NCBI RefSeq assembly: GCF_947179165.1
Contig: NC_077242.1
Span: 34,903,097 to 34,967,096, forward strand
Direction of reading: 5' to 3'
Source of the DNA: Solanum dulcamara
Lineage: Eukaryota; Streptophyta; Magnoliopsida; Solanales; Solanaceae
DNA length: 64,000 nucleotides
Shown here: positions 1 through 11,600 of the stretch, in pieces
How positions within the stretch are numbered: the stretch's first letter is position 1
Layout: the number at the start of each line of letters is the position of its first letter
Made by a program: the position numbers and the translations under genes
Notes under the pieces: generated by a model
What the model saw: the letters and a program-made list of their open reading frames with translations, nothing else
Told to the model about the DNA's origin: nothing
Database searches by the model: none

Positions 1-1244
1 CATGGAATAGTATATTATAGTAACATAAACATACATATAGTTTGAAACATCAAATCATCATTCGGTAGAATAACTCCTTAAAACCTTTGGGACTCAAATA
101 TGCAAGAATTGTCCTTATCGCATAGAAAATCCATTAGCTTAGGTGAGAAAACTTTCCACCAACATTCATTATTTTATTGAAAAACTTCCATAATCATAGT
201 CATTAGCTTTCATAAACATATAATTGGAGTCCATAACCTTCAAGTCATGCTTCAGTGAAAATAGAGTAAAACTAGGTGGGTTCGAGTCAATTCAACTCTC
301 CACTATATATGTAATTGAAATCATGCATAAACACTATAAAATTCATCAATTGAAATCATGCTTTAAACAACCCACCATGAATCTCAAGAATATTTAAGGA
401 ACTAAGTAGAGAAAATACTTTCCAACCTTCAATCTATACATTTGAAATCATATTGTATCAAAATAGACCAATAATCAAAGGCTTAATCATGATTCATGCT
501 ATTAAGTAGAAAAGAGTTTTGGTCACCATAGGTGGAAGAACCCATAAATAAGTACCCACATACCTTGATAGATTTTGATTTGAGTTTGGAAGAGGAACTT
601 GATATTGACGAACCCCAAAAATTTGCTTGGAGATGAAGGAAGCCTTGAGAGGGAAGGGTTTTGGTCAATTGGGGTTATTGTGAAAATGAAGGGTTTGGGA
701 AAACTTAGGATCAGTAAATAGGGAAGATTTAGTCCCCAAAATGACCATACTTACAGATAAAACATAGGGAAGGACCAAAATATCCTTCTTTAAAACTTGC
801 CAAATAGACCCTATGATTTGGTCCTTATGAGAGTCATAGAGGTATTGACGAGTCATAGAAATAACTCGTCCTGTAAGGCCTGAAAATTCATTGATTTTTG
901 GTTCGCTAAACCTTCCCTACGAATCATCTCTATGAGTCATAAACTCTTTTAGGATTTATAGATGGGACTCGTCCTGCAGGGTCTGAGAAACCCTGAGAAC
1001 TGAGCCTATGAACTACTTTTACGAGTCATGTCTACGACTAGTCACACTTTTTATGAGTCATAACCTTGCCTCATAGATTCTTTCCCTCACTTAATTTAAT
1101 TTCCCACCTCAATATCACTTTTATGAGTCAGCCCTATAACTTTTAGAAGTACTTATGACTAGTAGGTTGAGTCGTAGAAGCTGGTACAATCCACCCTCTT
1201 GAAAGTTTTCCCTTGTTCTGACTTTTTGATTTATGGGTCTTATA
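1..1244 (-). repeat. LTR-K: partial gypsy LTR, antisense, runs off left edge
   Basis: This is the 5' part of a long gypsy LTR read on the minus strand. Its start (TATAAGACCC on the minus strand, 1235-1244) matches the TGTAAGACCCC start of the other LTRs here with the TG changed to TA. The stretch 840-1190 is dense in the GAGTCATAGA / GACTCGT motif that fills the U3 of the gypsy-6 and gypsy-7 LTRs. The block at about 420-590 is the reverse complement of the gypsy-7 segment reading 'ggtatgtgggt...gggttcttccaccc' (around 49140 and 56410). The 3' end of the LTR lies left of the window, so 5' LTR, 3' LTR and solo LTR cannot be told apart. Short open frames inside it are not genes. Confidence 0.75.
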
Positions 1245-1359
1245 ATAAGGTTATAAGGCATTTAGGAAACTTTACTTCTTCCATCATTTTCATGTCTTGC
1301 AAAACAATTGAACTCTAAGGTTTTCCCTTCTAATGCTTTCTCTTTGTGATTACAGAATC

Positions 1360-2523
1360 ATGCCTCTAAAAAAAGCTCTTGTAAGTAGGAATATGAATAA
1401 GGAGCAGCAAGCTCCACAAGTACCCAATGGCTCTTTAGCCAAGCAAATTTCACATGCCAAATTTCTAGTGGCTTTTCAAGTGCTTGTCCAAGCCATGGTC
1501 GCACAAGCTAACCAAGAGTTTTTTTCCCCATGAATCTAAATGTTGGTACGACTCCTAGTCGAGTTCGTGACTTTACTCATATGATCCTCCTAAGTTCCAT
1601 GGTTCTAATGTGGATGAGGACCCAGAAGAGTTTTTGAGGGTATTTTTAAGATCGTGGATATCATGAGGATTGATTCAATGGAGAAGGTGGACTTGACTGC
1701 TTATCAACTTAAGGAAGTTGCTCAGATTTGGTACAATCAGTGGAAGGGTGAGAGGTGTAGGGATAATGGTCCCATTGATTGGGAGGAATTCAAGGTTGTA
1801 ATCCTTGATCATTTCTTTTCATTGGAGTTGAGGAAATCTAAGTTCCAAAAAATTATCAACTTGAGGCAAGGTAACATGAGTTTGAGAGAGTATGGACTAA
1901 AGTTCACTCAATTGTCGAAACATATTCCTTTCACGGTTGCCAATTCTAGAGCTAGTATGATCAAGTTTGTCTCGAGTGTATCGGACTTGGTGGTCAAATA
2001 ATATAGAACCTCCATGTTGATCAAAGAGATGGACATCTCAAGGCTTATGACTCATGCCAAACAAATTGAGGAATTGAAACTTAAGGAGAGAGCTAGTTAG
2101 TCCAACAGGGCTTGGACTAATGGTGGTGAATATTCTCATGGTAAATCTGGTAATGGTGGTATTTCACAATTTCATCAAAAGTTTTTTGGCAAAATTCTTC
2201 AAATAGTTCGACTCTAAAGTTCAACAGAGATAGGGTGTCTAACCTTAAGCTCCAAGGAGAAGTGTAGACTGGTTAGACTATCCCCACATGTAAAAAACAT
2301 TGGAAAAGGCATCAAGGAGAGTGTTTGGGAGGATCAGGTGCTTGTTTTGGCTTTGGAAAGATAGGTCACCAAGTGAAGGATTTTCCTTTGAATGCTACAA
2401 GAGGTGGAGGTGGTTGACCTCAAATAAAGACTCAGACTACTACAGGCCGACCGCCTCAACATGGTACTACTTCAGACTCTGGTGGCATTCATCGCTATAA
2501 TAGATTCATTGCTTTACAAACTC
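1360..2523 (+). pseudogene. gag: gypsy-1 gag pseudogene
   Basis: Gag packages the element RNA into virus-like particles. The start ATG at 1360 opens with MPLKKAL, the same position and style as the MPP/MPQ starts of the other gypsy gags here. The N-terminal frame runs 174 bases to a stop, and after a frameshift the retrotransposon gag domain is open at 1654-2001 (W-Y-N-Q-W and L-R-Q-G-N-M-S-L-R-E-Y motifs). The zinc-knuckle region (about 2290-2400) reads CFGFGKIGHQVKDF, so the second and last cysteines of the CX2CX4HX4C knuckle are now phenylalanine. Several stops and frameshifts make it non-functional. Confidence 0.8.
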
Positions 2524-4679
2524 TTCAGAAGTTGGAGGACTCTCCCGATGTTGTGACTAGTATGTTAAAGGTCTCTGAGTTTGATTTTTATGCATTGTTA
2601 GATCCGGGTACTACTCTATCATTTTTTACTCTCTATTTTTCAAGGAAATTTAATTTCAGCCCGAGATCTTATTAGAATCTTTTTCAGTCTAATCTTGTTG
2701 GTGATTCACTTTTGGGTAAAAGAGTCTATAGAAATTTTCTAGTCTCAACTTTTCATTACATCACCTCAGTTTATCTTGTAGAGGTTGATATGACCGATTT
2801 CGATGTTATTCTTGGTATCGATTGGTTTCATGCATGTTATGCTTCTATATGTTGTAGAACCTATGTGGTTAAGTTTTAGTTTCTTACTGAGCCATTCCTA
2901 GAATGTAAAGGTAGTAATTTTCTGTTTAAAGGTCAATTCATCTCGCACCTTAAAACTTTGAAAATAATTTCTAAAAGTTGCATATTTCATCTAGTATGGG
3001 TTAGGGATAAGAATTTTGAAGCTCCTACTCTTGATTCAGTTTTAGTTGGTAATGAGTTTTTGGAAGTATTTTCCAATGATCTCCTAGTTATCCGGGAGAT
3101 AGACTTCGGTATTGACCTTCTTCTAGATATCCAACCTATCTGTATTCTTTCTTATCGTATGGCTCCGGTAGAACTTAAGGAGTTAAAGGATTAGCTGAAA
3201 TATTTGTTGGATAAGGGTTTAAACTAAGTATCTCTTTATGCGGTGATCTGGTTCTCTTTGTTAGGAAGAAATATGGTTCTTTCTCTATGTGTATTGACTA
3301 AAGGCAATTGAACAAATTCAAAATCATGAATAAGTATTCCATTCCAAGGATTGATGACTTGTTCAATCAACTTCAAGGAGCAAGTTACTTCTCAAAGATT
3401 TATTTGCGATCGGGTTATCATCAACTTTGAGTGAGAGAATGTGACATGCTGAAAATGGCCTTTAGAACTGGTATGACCACTTTGAATTTTTGGTTCTGTA
3501 TTTTGGATTAAAGAATATTCCTATAACTTTTATGGATTTGATATACACAGTTTTTAAGAAATATTTGGATGTCTCCATTATTATGTTCATTGATGACATA
3601 TTGATCTATTCTCGGAGTGATGATGAGCATGCTGATCATTTAAGGATTGCCTTTAATAATCCTCAAGGATCATCAACTATTTGCTAAGTTTAGCAAGTGT
3701 GAGTTTTGGTTGAGGTCGGTGGCTTTTCTTAGTCATATTATTTTGGGTGAAGGTATTATGGTTGATCCTAAGAAAATTGCGGCAGTAAAGAATTGGCCTA
3801 GAATTTTGTCTTCTTCAAATATTTGAATTTTCTTGGGCTTAGCCGGTTATTATAAATGGTTTCAGGAAGGATTCTCCTCTATTTCATCGCCCTTAACTAC
3901 TTTGACTAAAAAGAAAGTGAAATTCTAATAGCCTGAGGCATGTAAGAAAAGCTTTCAAGAGTTGAAAGATAGACTTACTTCTGCTCTAATGTTGACCTTA
4001 CCAGAAAGGTCCGATGCATTTGTTTTATATTATGATGCTTCAAGGGTTGGTCTTGATTGTGTTTTGATGCAAAATGTTAAGGTTATATCTTATGCTTGTA
4101 GGCAACTTAACGTGCATAATAAAAACTATCTGATTCATGACTTGGAGTTAGCAACGGTTGTGTTTGCTTTAAGATTGGAGACACTATCTTTATGGAGTCT
4201 ATGTTGACGTATTCACCGACTATAAGAGTTTGCAATATGTGTTGAACCAAAAGGACATGAACATTTGAAAAAATAGATGGCTTGAGTTGTTGAAATATTA
4301 TGATATAAGTGTGTTGTACCATTCGGGTAAAGTGAATGTAGTTGCAAATGCTCTTAGTAGGCTGTCCATGAATAGTATTTCCCATATTAAGGAGGAAAAG
4401 AAGGAGTTTATTCATGATGTTTATAGACTAGCTTGTTTGGGAGTTGATTTGGTTTATTCAAAGGATGGTGGTGTTGTTGTCCAAAATGGTTTTGAATCAT
4501 CTCTTAGGGAGGATGTGAATACAAAACAAGACAATGATCCCACTTTGTTTGAGTTGAAGAAAGCGGTTGCCAAAAAATCCATTGAGGCTTTCTCCCAAGG
4601 GGCAGATGGTGTGCATCAATATCAAGGCCTATTGTGTATTCCCGATGTTGATGGCTTTGTAGAAATCTCAACAAAAGAA
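2524..4679 (+). pseudogene. pol: gypsy-1 pol pseudogene (PR-RT-RNase H, start of integrase)
   Basis: The protease region is at about 2560-2900, with LLDPGTT for the usual D-S/T-G and the conserved FDVILGIDW block near 2795. The RT fingers/palm run from about 3060 to 3790, and the catalytic FIDD (3586-3597) is intact. The RNase H stretch (about 3960-4390) includes [10 protein letters not shown] and YHSGKVNVVANALSR. The last part (4400-4679) is the linker and the integrase start (YQGLLCIPDVDG). In-frame stops (for example at about 3193 and 3236) and frameshifts break it into at least six pieces. It ends where copia-1 inserted. Confidence 0.82.
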
Positions 4680-4996
4680 TGAGAGAAATCAAGGATTGTA
4701 TTGATGATAGAACAATTGAGTACAAGCTTTCTTATATAGGAGGGAGTTATAAAGTCCTAGAATAGCTAAACTTGAGTTATACTAAAACACAAATACAATT
4801 ACAAATATAGATATTATTTACAACAACTACGCGCACATAACAGCAGCCTCGTCCTAATCTAACTCTAACTCGTCTAATAGTGAGTTTGACTATAACTCAA
4901 ATCTTTAATAGTCTTTAACTGTCTTTAGGAATCCCATTAGTTGGACCTTATTTTTCAACCCTATCCTTAGCTTCATCTTTATCCTTATCTTCAACA
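4680..4996 (-). repeat. copia-1 3' LTR (317 bp)
   Basis: On the minus strand this starts TGTTGAAGAT and ends TCTCTCA, giving canonical TG...CA ends. It directly follows a polypurine tract. A TATA box (TATATAAG, 4731-4738 minus) lies near the 3' side of the LTR, followed by a short leader, as in compact plant copia LTRs. The length fits the family. The five bases left of it (4675-4679, AAGAA) would be the target duplication, but the partner at the 5' end is missing. Confidence 0.8.
4731..4738 (-). promoter_or_regulatory. TATA box of the copia-1 LTR
   Basis: TATATAAG on the minus strand lies about 52 bases inside the LTR 3' end. This is a usual place for the pol II TATA box of a short copia LTR. 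Confidence 0.55.
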
Positions 4997-5008
4997 CTTC
5001 CCCTTAAG
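4997..5008 (-). other. copia-1 polypurine tract
   Basis: The minus strand reads TTAAGGGGAAG immediately before the LTR start. Such a tract primes plus-strand DNA synthesis in LTR retrotransposons. Confidence 0.7.
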
Positions 5009-5568
5009 CTAGTGAGTGGTGGAACAGTTACTCCTAGCTTGCTTCAAAAACCAACAAAGACTTGCTTTGTCAATGCTTTGGTATGAATGTCAGCTAAATG
5101 ATCCTTAGACCTCACAAATTGAGTAAGAAGTTGACCTCTTGCTACCTTTTCTCGAACAAAATGATAGTCCATCTCAATATGTTTGGTTCTAGTATATATA
5201 ACTCGATTGACTATCATGTACAAGGCACTAAAATCACAATATAATGTCCTATGTTATCTTTACTACAGTTGAGGGTAGTGCTCTATACTCAGCTTTAGCA
5301 CTTGATCTTGCTATAGAATTTGCATTTAGATAGATGCTATAGCATGTAGTTGATTTCCTATTAGTTGTGCAACCTCCCCAATCAGCATCTAAATATCCAT
5401 ACAACCTACAAGGTGATTGTGAAATAATTCTAAGTCCAAAGTGTAGAGTATCTTTGATGTACCTTGGAATCCTTTTGACTCCTTAAAGATGTTCAGTATT
5501 GGGACTTTGCATAAACTGACTTGGTAGATTCACTGCATGAGTTATATCAGGTCTTGTGAGTGTTAAAT
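5009..5568 (-). pseudogene. pol: copia-1 RNase H and RT end, pseudogene
   Basis: Translating the minus strand gives the copia C-terminal signature: a TRPDI block (5520-5560), AKAEYR (in RNase H), and then the DYHFVREKV / LADIHTKAL region (about 5060-5170) that ends most copia Pol proteins. Stops and a deletion within RNase H are present. The reading resumes on the far side of soloLTR-1 at 8491, where the upstream RT continues, so the two halves were once contiguous. Confidence 0.8.
5564..5568. repeat. target site duplication TAAAT (left) of soloLTR-1
   Basis: TAAAT flanks soloLTR-1 here and again at 8491-8495. A 5-bp duplication is the size made by gypsy and copia integrases. Confidence 0.85.
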
Positions 5569-5898
5569 TTTTACACCCCACACTCTCGAGCTTGGAATGT
5601 CTCTTAAGTTTCTTGGAAGTTATCAAGTGAGTTGGATAATCTACAACACTATCAAACGACTCCAAGGAAGGGAGAATGTGATGCCCCGTAGTAGGGAAGG
5701 TTGAAAATAGGGTCATAAGAATTCAGAAGAAGTTGGACACCAAGTAATGAGTCATAGAAATCGATTCACCTACATAAGCTACCAACTTACAAGTCTTGCA
5801 TACTTAAACCACTTGAGTACATACCAAGCTTACGTAGTAAGGATTACACGGGTTCTTAAAACAAAATGAGATTACGAACCCATGGGGAAGGAAAAAAT

Positions 5899-6098
5899 GA
5901 CACGTGGCACCCTAGGAAGGGTGACACGTGTCAGCACCTTAAGCAAGAAAGTGACCCACCTGCTTGGGGTCAAGTAGGTGACCAACTTGCTTGGGGGAGG
6001 TGGACCCCACTGCCACGTGGCAGCCCCTAATTGGCAGCATGTATGTGTTGGCCCAATGAGGACTGGACATGTGTTTCCCTTAGGAGATGACACGTGTC
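5899..6098 (+). promoter_or_regulatory. cluster of four G-box (CACGTG) sites in the soloLTR-1 U3
   Basis: CACGTG occurs at 5901-5906, 5925-5930, 6014-6019 and 6091-6096. Three sites sit in longer palindromes or ABRE-like contexts (ACACGTGGC, GACACGTGTC, GCCACGTGGC). In plants these bind bZIP and bHLH factors, including ABA-response factors. They lie 15-210 bases upstream of a TATA-like element, as a promoter-proximal enhancer would. The matching part of soloLTR-2 (about 28340-28400, minus) has decayed versions. The regulatory role is inference. Confidence 0.6.
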
Positions 6099-6110
6099 AC
6101 ACCCAAAGGC

Positions 6111-6123
6111 AACATATATATAC
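6111..6123 (+). promoter_or_regulatory. TATA-like element of soloLTR-1
   Basis: An ATATATATAC run follows the G-box cluster and precedes a purine-rich leader-like stretch (about 6165-6215). This fits the U3/R boundary of the LTR. SoloLTR-2 has a matching run at about 28325-28335 on the other strand. Confidence 0.45.
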
Positions 6124-8490
6124 ATGTATTGTGACTAAGGACTTCATTTTCAATCCAAAATAGCAGACAAAGAAGAGGAAAAAAACGTGAAAAGCAAAAA
6201 GAAAGGCAACCATGGTTGTGAAGAATTAAAGGTAAGTTCTTTAATTTTCTTCCGCGAATTACTTATCTATGGTGTTCCTTAACCACATGGATATGTATAT
6301 ATGTATCTTACGATGCCTACGGAACCATATCTTCAGCTTTACACTTGGAACAAACAAGAGAAAGTGTGAAAGAAGAAGAGAAAAACGTTGGAGGGCAAGA
6401 AGAGGAAGCTATGGGTTTGGGGCTGCCAAGGTAAGCCTTCGAGTTTTGTTCTGTGAATTAATTATTTAAGTTGTACCATGGTTATATAAGGGTATTTGAT
6501 AACATAAAATTCCAATTTGGGGCAGCGAAAAAGGGACATAAACAGTCCGCCCTAATTTAGCACATCAAGAAGTTTCCGAGATGCAGTTTTGGCAAGTTTT
6601 GGCCAATTTCGGGTAAGATAAGGTTTCTCCTTTCCATTTTTACTTTATGGTGTTGTTATGGAGTATTTTACACGGCCTATAGGTGTCTGGAAATTTGAAA
6701 ATGTCATAGAAGTGCTTGACATCGAAGACAATCTAAATTGGAGTCGTTATAGTTAAATTGTCGTCGAAGTAAAGTGTTGTGCTTGTAGTGTGCTGTTGAA
6801 GGTGTGTGGGGGTTTGTTGAAGGGAATAAATGTGTTCTTAAAGGGGTGTGGTCACTTCTGGTTTCAGCCACACAATCCCTCATTTCGTATAATTAAAGGC
6901 TTTGCGAAATAAAGACTAGAAACCCTATTTTGGTGTCGTAATTTTCAGCAAGTTGTGTGGAGCTTATGTTGGGTAATATTTCCATGTTCTATGTGTATAT
7001 ATTCTGAAGGTGTTGTTGTTGGTTGGCTTTAGTGATTAGGAATTCCTGCAAAAGTTGAGTATTGCCTGTTGAGGCTTCTATGTGTTAAAAAGTAGTGTGT
7101 GGAAAGCTATCTCTCCTTTCTCTTGATATGTACTTGGTATGGAAATGAGGTTATGATGCCATAATTGTTCACCGGGCCCCAGTATGGGCCGGATACGAAA
7201 TATGGACATGATGACCACATGAAGGAGAGTACAGACTATATAGAGCTTATTCTCTTTTTTTCCTGGCATGTCTTAGTTGTAAGTGAAATATGATGTGTAC
7301 TCCGAGGTAACTCCATTCTTAGCATCTCCTATTTACATTTGAATATCGAACTCATGTAATAGTTGCACTAGTTCCATGTAAACTTCTATGTTTTAAGGAG
7401 ATAATGAATGTACGGGCGCCAAGCCCTAAAAACTATATGATACTAAGTATTTCTGATTCCATAGATGATTTGGACCTATGTTAATACATGTCTAGGGTCC
7501 CCAAGATTACAATTGAGACAGCCCGTAATGGCATTTAGAGGACACTCGAGATGACTACATCACTACTCGGGTCCTCAGGCAGAAGCTTAACTTTCTTATT
7601 CTGTCGGGTCCCTGATAATATTTTAAATTGCATATGGTTACTCACTAATTTACTCGTGCATACGGTAACCCCTCTATCACTGAGTCTTGGGCCAGGGAAG
7701 ATTATCGTGCATAATTCACTATATTATCCACTATCCCTCACTAGAGGGCCAGTGCATGTATGTGTATATATGATGATGTATTGTAATAAAGTGGTGATGG
7801 CACTGGGTCTATGATGGTTTTACAGATGTATCCACCGGATCCCTGATAGGGCCGGCTATATGGTATAATTTGAGCATGCATGCTTTTATAAATCACAGAG
7901 TACAAGTACAGGTTCCTTGTATGACATTTTATCCCCTGCTTCTCTATTTCAGAGATACTTCCAGTTGTGTTATGTTATGTTTTACATACTCAGTACATAT
8001 GTCGTACTGACCCCCTTTTCTCGGGGGCTGCGTTTCATGCCTGCAGGTGAAAATATAAGTCTTGGGAGTCCGTCAGCTTAGGATTCCGCTCAGCTTAGCT
8101 GGAAGAGGCTCCATTGTATTGAAGCTAACTTTTAGCACTACCATTGATGTATAGTATTAGTTTCTTATTCAGGGTACGGCGGGGGCCCTATCCTACCATA
8201 TGTTGTCATTAATATTGTTACAGGTCTGCAGATATGTATGTGTGGGTTGTATATGTCATTTTAGTTCAGTTGGGTTTGTATGATGTATTGTTTGTGTTTT
8301 TATGTTATGGAAGCCTTGTCGGCTTACGTGTCCTTTTATGTGATGATATGAATGAAAGAGGCTACAGTTATACGAAATGCTATGACCCATAGGAGTTCTC
8401 ATGTACGCATCATATTGTTTATAGTCCGGTCTGACTATACTTGATGTATATGCATTATGTGTCTATAATTCAACTTGACCACAATTGACA

Positions 8491-8495
8491 TAAAT
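8491..8495. repeat. target site duplication TAAAT (right) of soloLTR-1
   Basis: Second copy of the 5-bp duplication described at 5564-5568. Confidence 0.85.
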
Positions 8496-9480
8496 ACTAA
8501 AGACTCTCTACTATCATTCTGTATAAAGAAGGATCTACTGGACTCCCCACAGCTTCATGTAAATGATGCTTTTGAGCCAAAAGAGTAGCTATAGCCTTTG
8601 CCAAAGTCATATCAGTCTTGTCCAGTAACTCAGCAGCATACTTACTCTGACTCAAGTGAATTCCTCCTACAAAATACTTGACATCTACTCTTAGAAAGAA
8701 GTGTAAAGGACCAAGATCTTTCATAGCAATTTTTTTCCAATGGATTGCTTCCTTTTACAATAATGTCATCTACATACAACAAGAGGAATATGGTACCTTT
8801 GTGAGTTTGCAAAGTAAATAAGGAAGGATAGGCCTTACTAAAATGGAACCCAAGATGTAAGAGATGCACGCTAAACCCATCAAACAAGGCTCTTCGTGCT
8901 TATTTAAGACTATACAATGCCTTTTTCAATATATAAACATGCCGAGGATACCTCAAATTAACAAAAATAGGAGGTTGACTTATGTATACCTCCTCTTATA
9001 ATAAACCATGGAGAATTTCTTTTTTGCATCTAAATGCCTGATCCCCCATTTAGAGTTGACAATAATAGATAGAACCACCCTAATAATTGTGGACTTAACC
9101 AAAGGGTTAAATGTTTCTTTAAAATCTATCCCTTCAGGTTGTGAGAAACCCCTGGAAACAAGATTGGCTTTGTATCTGTCTACAGTTCCATTTGCCTTTA
9201 ATTTGGTCTTGATCCCCCATTTAGAACTGACTAAATTTATACCAGCAGATTTGGGCACCAATATCCATATTTTGTTGTTATGCAAAGCACTGATTTCTTC
9301 CTATATAGCTGCATGCCAATGGGAGACTTTAGTGCTTTAGTAGTAGTCTTTGATTCCCTCAAAATTTCTTCTTTGTTATTAGCAATAAGTGATAGATGAT
9401 ATTCCTTTGACTTGCGTATGGTGATCATATGATGCATTTGTGGTGTAGGAGGTGTATTAACTGAGGTAGATGGATACATA
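8491..9480 (-). pseudogene. pol: copia-1 reverse transcriptase pseudogene
   Basis: The minus strand encodes the plant copia RT. The N-terminal block with SSKW..KTKLKANG and RYKANLVSRGFSQ lies at 8980-9285, the catalytic YVDDI at 8762-8776, and the MKDLGPLHFFL block at 8700-8724. The chain ends in IVESL followed by a TAG where glutamine is expected, directly at the soloLTR-1 boundary. It is broken by frameshifts near 8890-8980 and 9240-9285. The catalytic aspartates survive, but the frame is not continuous. Confidence 0.82.
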
Positions 9481-10685
9481 ATGGTATCTCCAGATAGTTG
9501 ATTCCCAATTATATTCCACTATCAAAGGTCAACTTCTAGATTTATCCCTAGCCTAGTGGACTAATCACAGGTACATGTTTAGAAGGTGGTGGACCAACAC
9601 TATCAACCTGTTCCATACTACCATCATCAGATTCTATATCGAAGAAGTCAGTAGCACTATCATCATCACGAGGTATAGGTGTTGTAATGTGATTAGTAAC
9701 ATTTTCACTAGTAGCTTATATATTAGAATAAGCATTGTCAACCTGTTCCATAATACCATTATCAAGAGTTATAGTTGTTGTAATATGATTAGCAACTTGT
9801 CAATTTAGATCATCCTGCACTTCCCTTGAACTAGGATCAATTTGTGCTTGCACTTTAGAAAAATATTCAATAAAAGTAGCCAGATGAGGTGAGACATCAA
9901 TGTTAATATAGGGTTGTCTTGGAGACACAAAGGTAATGTGTTCTCATCAAAGATAACATTTTTGGACACGTACACCCTCCTTGTTGAAGGATGATACCAT
10001 TTGTAACCTTTGTGCAAACTATTGTATCTTATGAACACACAAGGGTAAGCCTTTGGACTAAACTTGTTTACTACCTTTGATATATGGGAAAACACCTACA
10101 ACCAAACACCATTAAGTTGTTGTAATCAGTTTGATTACCATGTAATTTGACAAATGGAGTCAACATCTTTAAGACTGAGGAGGGAGAATATTAATGAGGA
10201 ACACTACAATGGGAAATGCCTCAACCCTTAGAAATAAAAAAATATTAACATGGAGTAGAAGAGTTAAACTAGTATCAACATTATGCCTATGTTTTCTTTC
10301 TGAAACTCCATTTGGTTCAGGTATGTTGGGACATGAAATATGCCTGATAATGCTACAATCTTCCTAATGTTTAATGAAGTCTTCTTTGAGGAATTCACCA
10401 CCCATCACACTGGAATATCTTAATCTCTTTAGAAAACCATTTTCCCACCATTTTCTAAAATTTTACGAACACTTCAAAAAATTTAGACTTCTTTTTCAGT
10501 GGATAAAGCCAAGTATACCTTGTGTGGTCATCTACGAATACTATATAATATGTCATATGCTGAGAAGATTCCACAAGACCAGGTCCCCACAGATTACAAT
10601 GTATTTTCAATAAAAGTTCCTTCACAATTTTAAAGTTTACAACTTTTGCCCAACTAACAACTGAACAGACAACAAGACTTTTATT
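9481..10685 (-). pseudogene. pol: copia-1 integrase pseudogene
   Basis: The clearest part is 9805-10095 on the minus strand, where SPKAYPCVFIRY, GYKWYHPSTR and VIFDE match the conserved end of the copia integrase region. The stretch 10096-10650 is more degraded but keeps the direction and spacing of the integrase core between protease and this block. The stretch 9481-9804 is a low-complexity linker to RT with repeated 'accaccatcatca'-like runs. Confidence 0.7.
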
Positions 10686-11156
10686 CTAATTACTAACATT
10701 TATGCAATTATTTCTACTCAAAACTTTTAGAAACTTCAAACTAGGGTGTTGTAATCTAGTATGCCACATGTTGTCTGATTTGTTCGAATCGTATGTAGCA
10801 GTCAAGGCATGAATGCTATTGTCTTCCAAAGCATATAGTACACTTCTCTTAGATCTCTTGGCTAGTAGTGTCCTTGTCTTCTTATTCTTTACAATAAAAT
10901 TAGTTTCATCAAATTCAAGAGTGCTACAATTATCCTTTGAAATCTTACTAACTGATAGTAGATTCTTAGTAATCTTAAGAACTACAACAACCTCCCATAA
11001 TTTCAGACCTAATTTAGTTGTATTCCCAACATGCGTTATGTGTAATTGTGGTCCATTTACAATAATGATTTTATCAGATCCATTGTAGTTTTTAAGATTA
11101 GTCAAAATACTTATGTTATTTTTCATATAACTACTGGCTCTTGAGTCCATATTCAA
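10686..11156 (-). pseudogene. pol: copia-1 protease and GAG-pre-integrase region, pseudogene
   Basis: The 156-residue open stretch begins MDSRASSYM, aligned to the copia protease active site D-S-G-A-S, with the glycine now arginine. It then has NLLSVSKI, typical of the protease end, and WHTRLQHPSLKFLKVL, the pre-integrase block that normally reads W-H-x-R-L-G-H. The active-site change alone would inactivate the protease. It lies directly downstream of the gag knuckle, as expected in a single gag-pol frame. Confidence 0.8.
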
Positions 11157-11225
11157 AGTGTCATCAGTGACAGATGTATTCTACAAATTGACACCATCCA
11201 ATGTTTGTGGTTGTACATTAGCAAA

Positions 11226-11600
11226 TTAGTAAGAGTAGTCCCAACTATAAAAACACTTAAGAGTCATATGGTTATTCCTACCACAAATTTGACAAGATTT
11301 AGTACTATTCCTTTCTTTGTTCTGAGAACCTATTTTATACTGGTTGTTCTGAGAACCTATTTCTTGTCCAACAGGCTTGAAGCCTCTTCCTCTGTAGTTG
11401 ACGGTGTTGGTTGTTGGAGTTATATATATGTATACATGTGAGCTTCCATTATCGGAATTAGTCTTTTCCCATATGATAAAGCGACATAAGAATCTTATTG
11501 TATAAATTGTCATCGCTTGGTTGACTATTGATAGCTTGTTGCCTTGCCGATGCCTTAAGGGATTTGTAATTAGTTGCTTAGAATTTCATATTGATATTGG
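11226..11600 (-). pseudogene. gag: copia-1 gag C-terminus with zinc knuckle, pseudogene
   Basis: The minus strand shows CQICGRNNHMTLKC, an intact CX2CX4HX4C nucleocapsid knuckle, near the C-terminal end of gag, followed within about 100 bases by the protease block. An S-R-G-R-G-type basic stretch precedes it. Upstream on the minus strand (about 11500-11600) the sequence reads as plausible gag with stops (SARQQAINSQPSDD). The gag N-terminus and 5' LTR are not recognisable, so the element is truncated here. Confidence 0.7.

Larger units (their letters stand above)
1245..4679 (+). mobile_element. gypsy-1: Ty3/gypsy retrotransposon remnant (internal region only)
   Basis: This is the internal region of a Ty3/gypsy element, from the 5' leader through gag, protease, RT and RNase H to the start of integrase. 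The left end is cut by LTR-K, which replaces the 5' LTR and primer site. The right end is cut by copia-1 at 4679, inside the integrase N-terminal region. The protein order and sequence match gypsy-5, -6 and -7, so it belongs to the same lineage. Neither missing end is recognisable elsewhere in the window. Confidence 0.85.
5569..8490 (+). repeat. soloLTR-1: 2922-bp solo gypsy-type LTR
   Basis: The unit is bounded by perfect 5-bp duplications (TAAAT) and interrupts the copia-1 RT reading frame, with the two halves of copia coding resuming exactly outside it. It starts TTTTACACCCC and ends TTGACA, which fits an ancestral TGTTACACCCC...CA LTR with the first G lost. The plus strand carries a promoter region (G-boxes 5901-6096, TATA-like 6111-6123), which sets the orientation. 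No primer site, gag or pol lies inside, so this is the scar of LTR-LTR recombination. SoloLTR-2 (25688-28863, opposite strand) is the same family. The open frames within it are chance. Confidence 0.85.
4680..11600 (-). mobile_element. copia-1: Ty1/copia retrotransposon, 5'-truncated, split by soloLTR-1
   Basis: On the minus strand the domain order is gag knuckle, protease, integrase, RT, RNase H, then a 3' LTR, with integrase before RT, which defines Ty1/copia. The pieces are gag (about 11226-11600), protease and pre-integrase (10686-11156), integrase (about 9805-10650), RT (8491-9480), RNase H (5000-5568), polypurine tract and 3' LTR (4680-4996). SoloLTR-1 (5569-8490) is inserted near the end of the RT region. 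No 5' LTR or gag N-terminus is seen, so the right boundary is approximate. The sequence resembles the Tork/Tnt1-type plant copia lineage, which is inference from motif similarity. Confidence 0.85.

Noticed and set aside
11226..11270. CCHC zinc knuckle, considered as a host zinc-finger gene
   Set aside because: It is followed by copia protease and integrase in order on the same strand, so it is copia gag.
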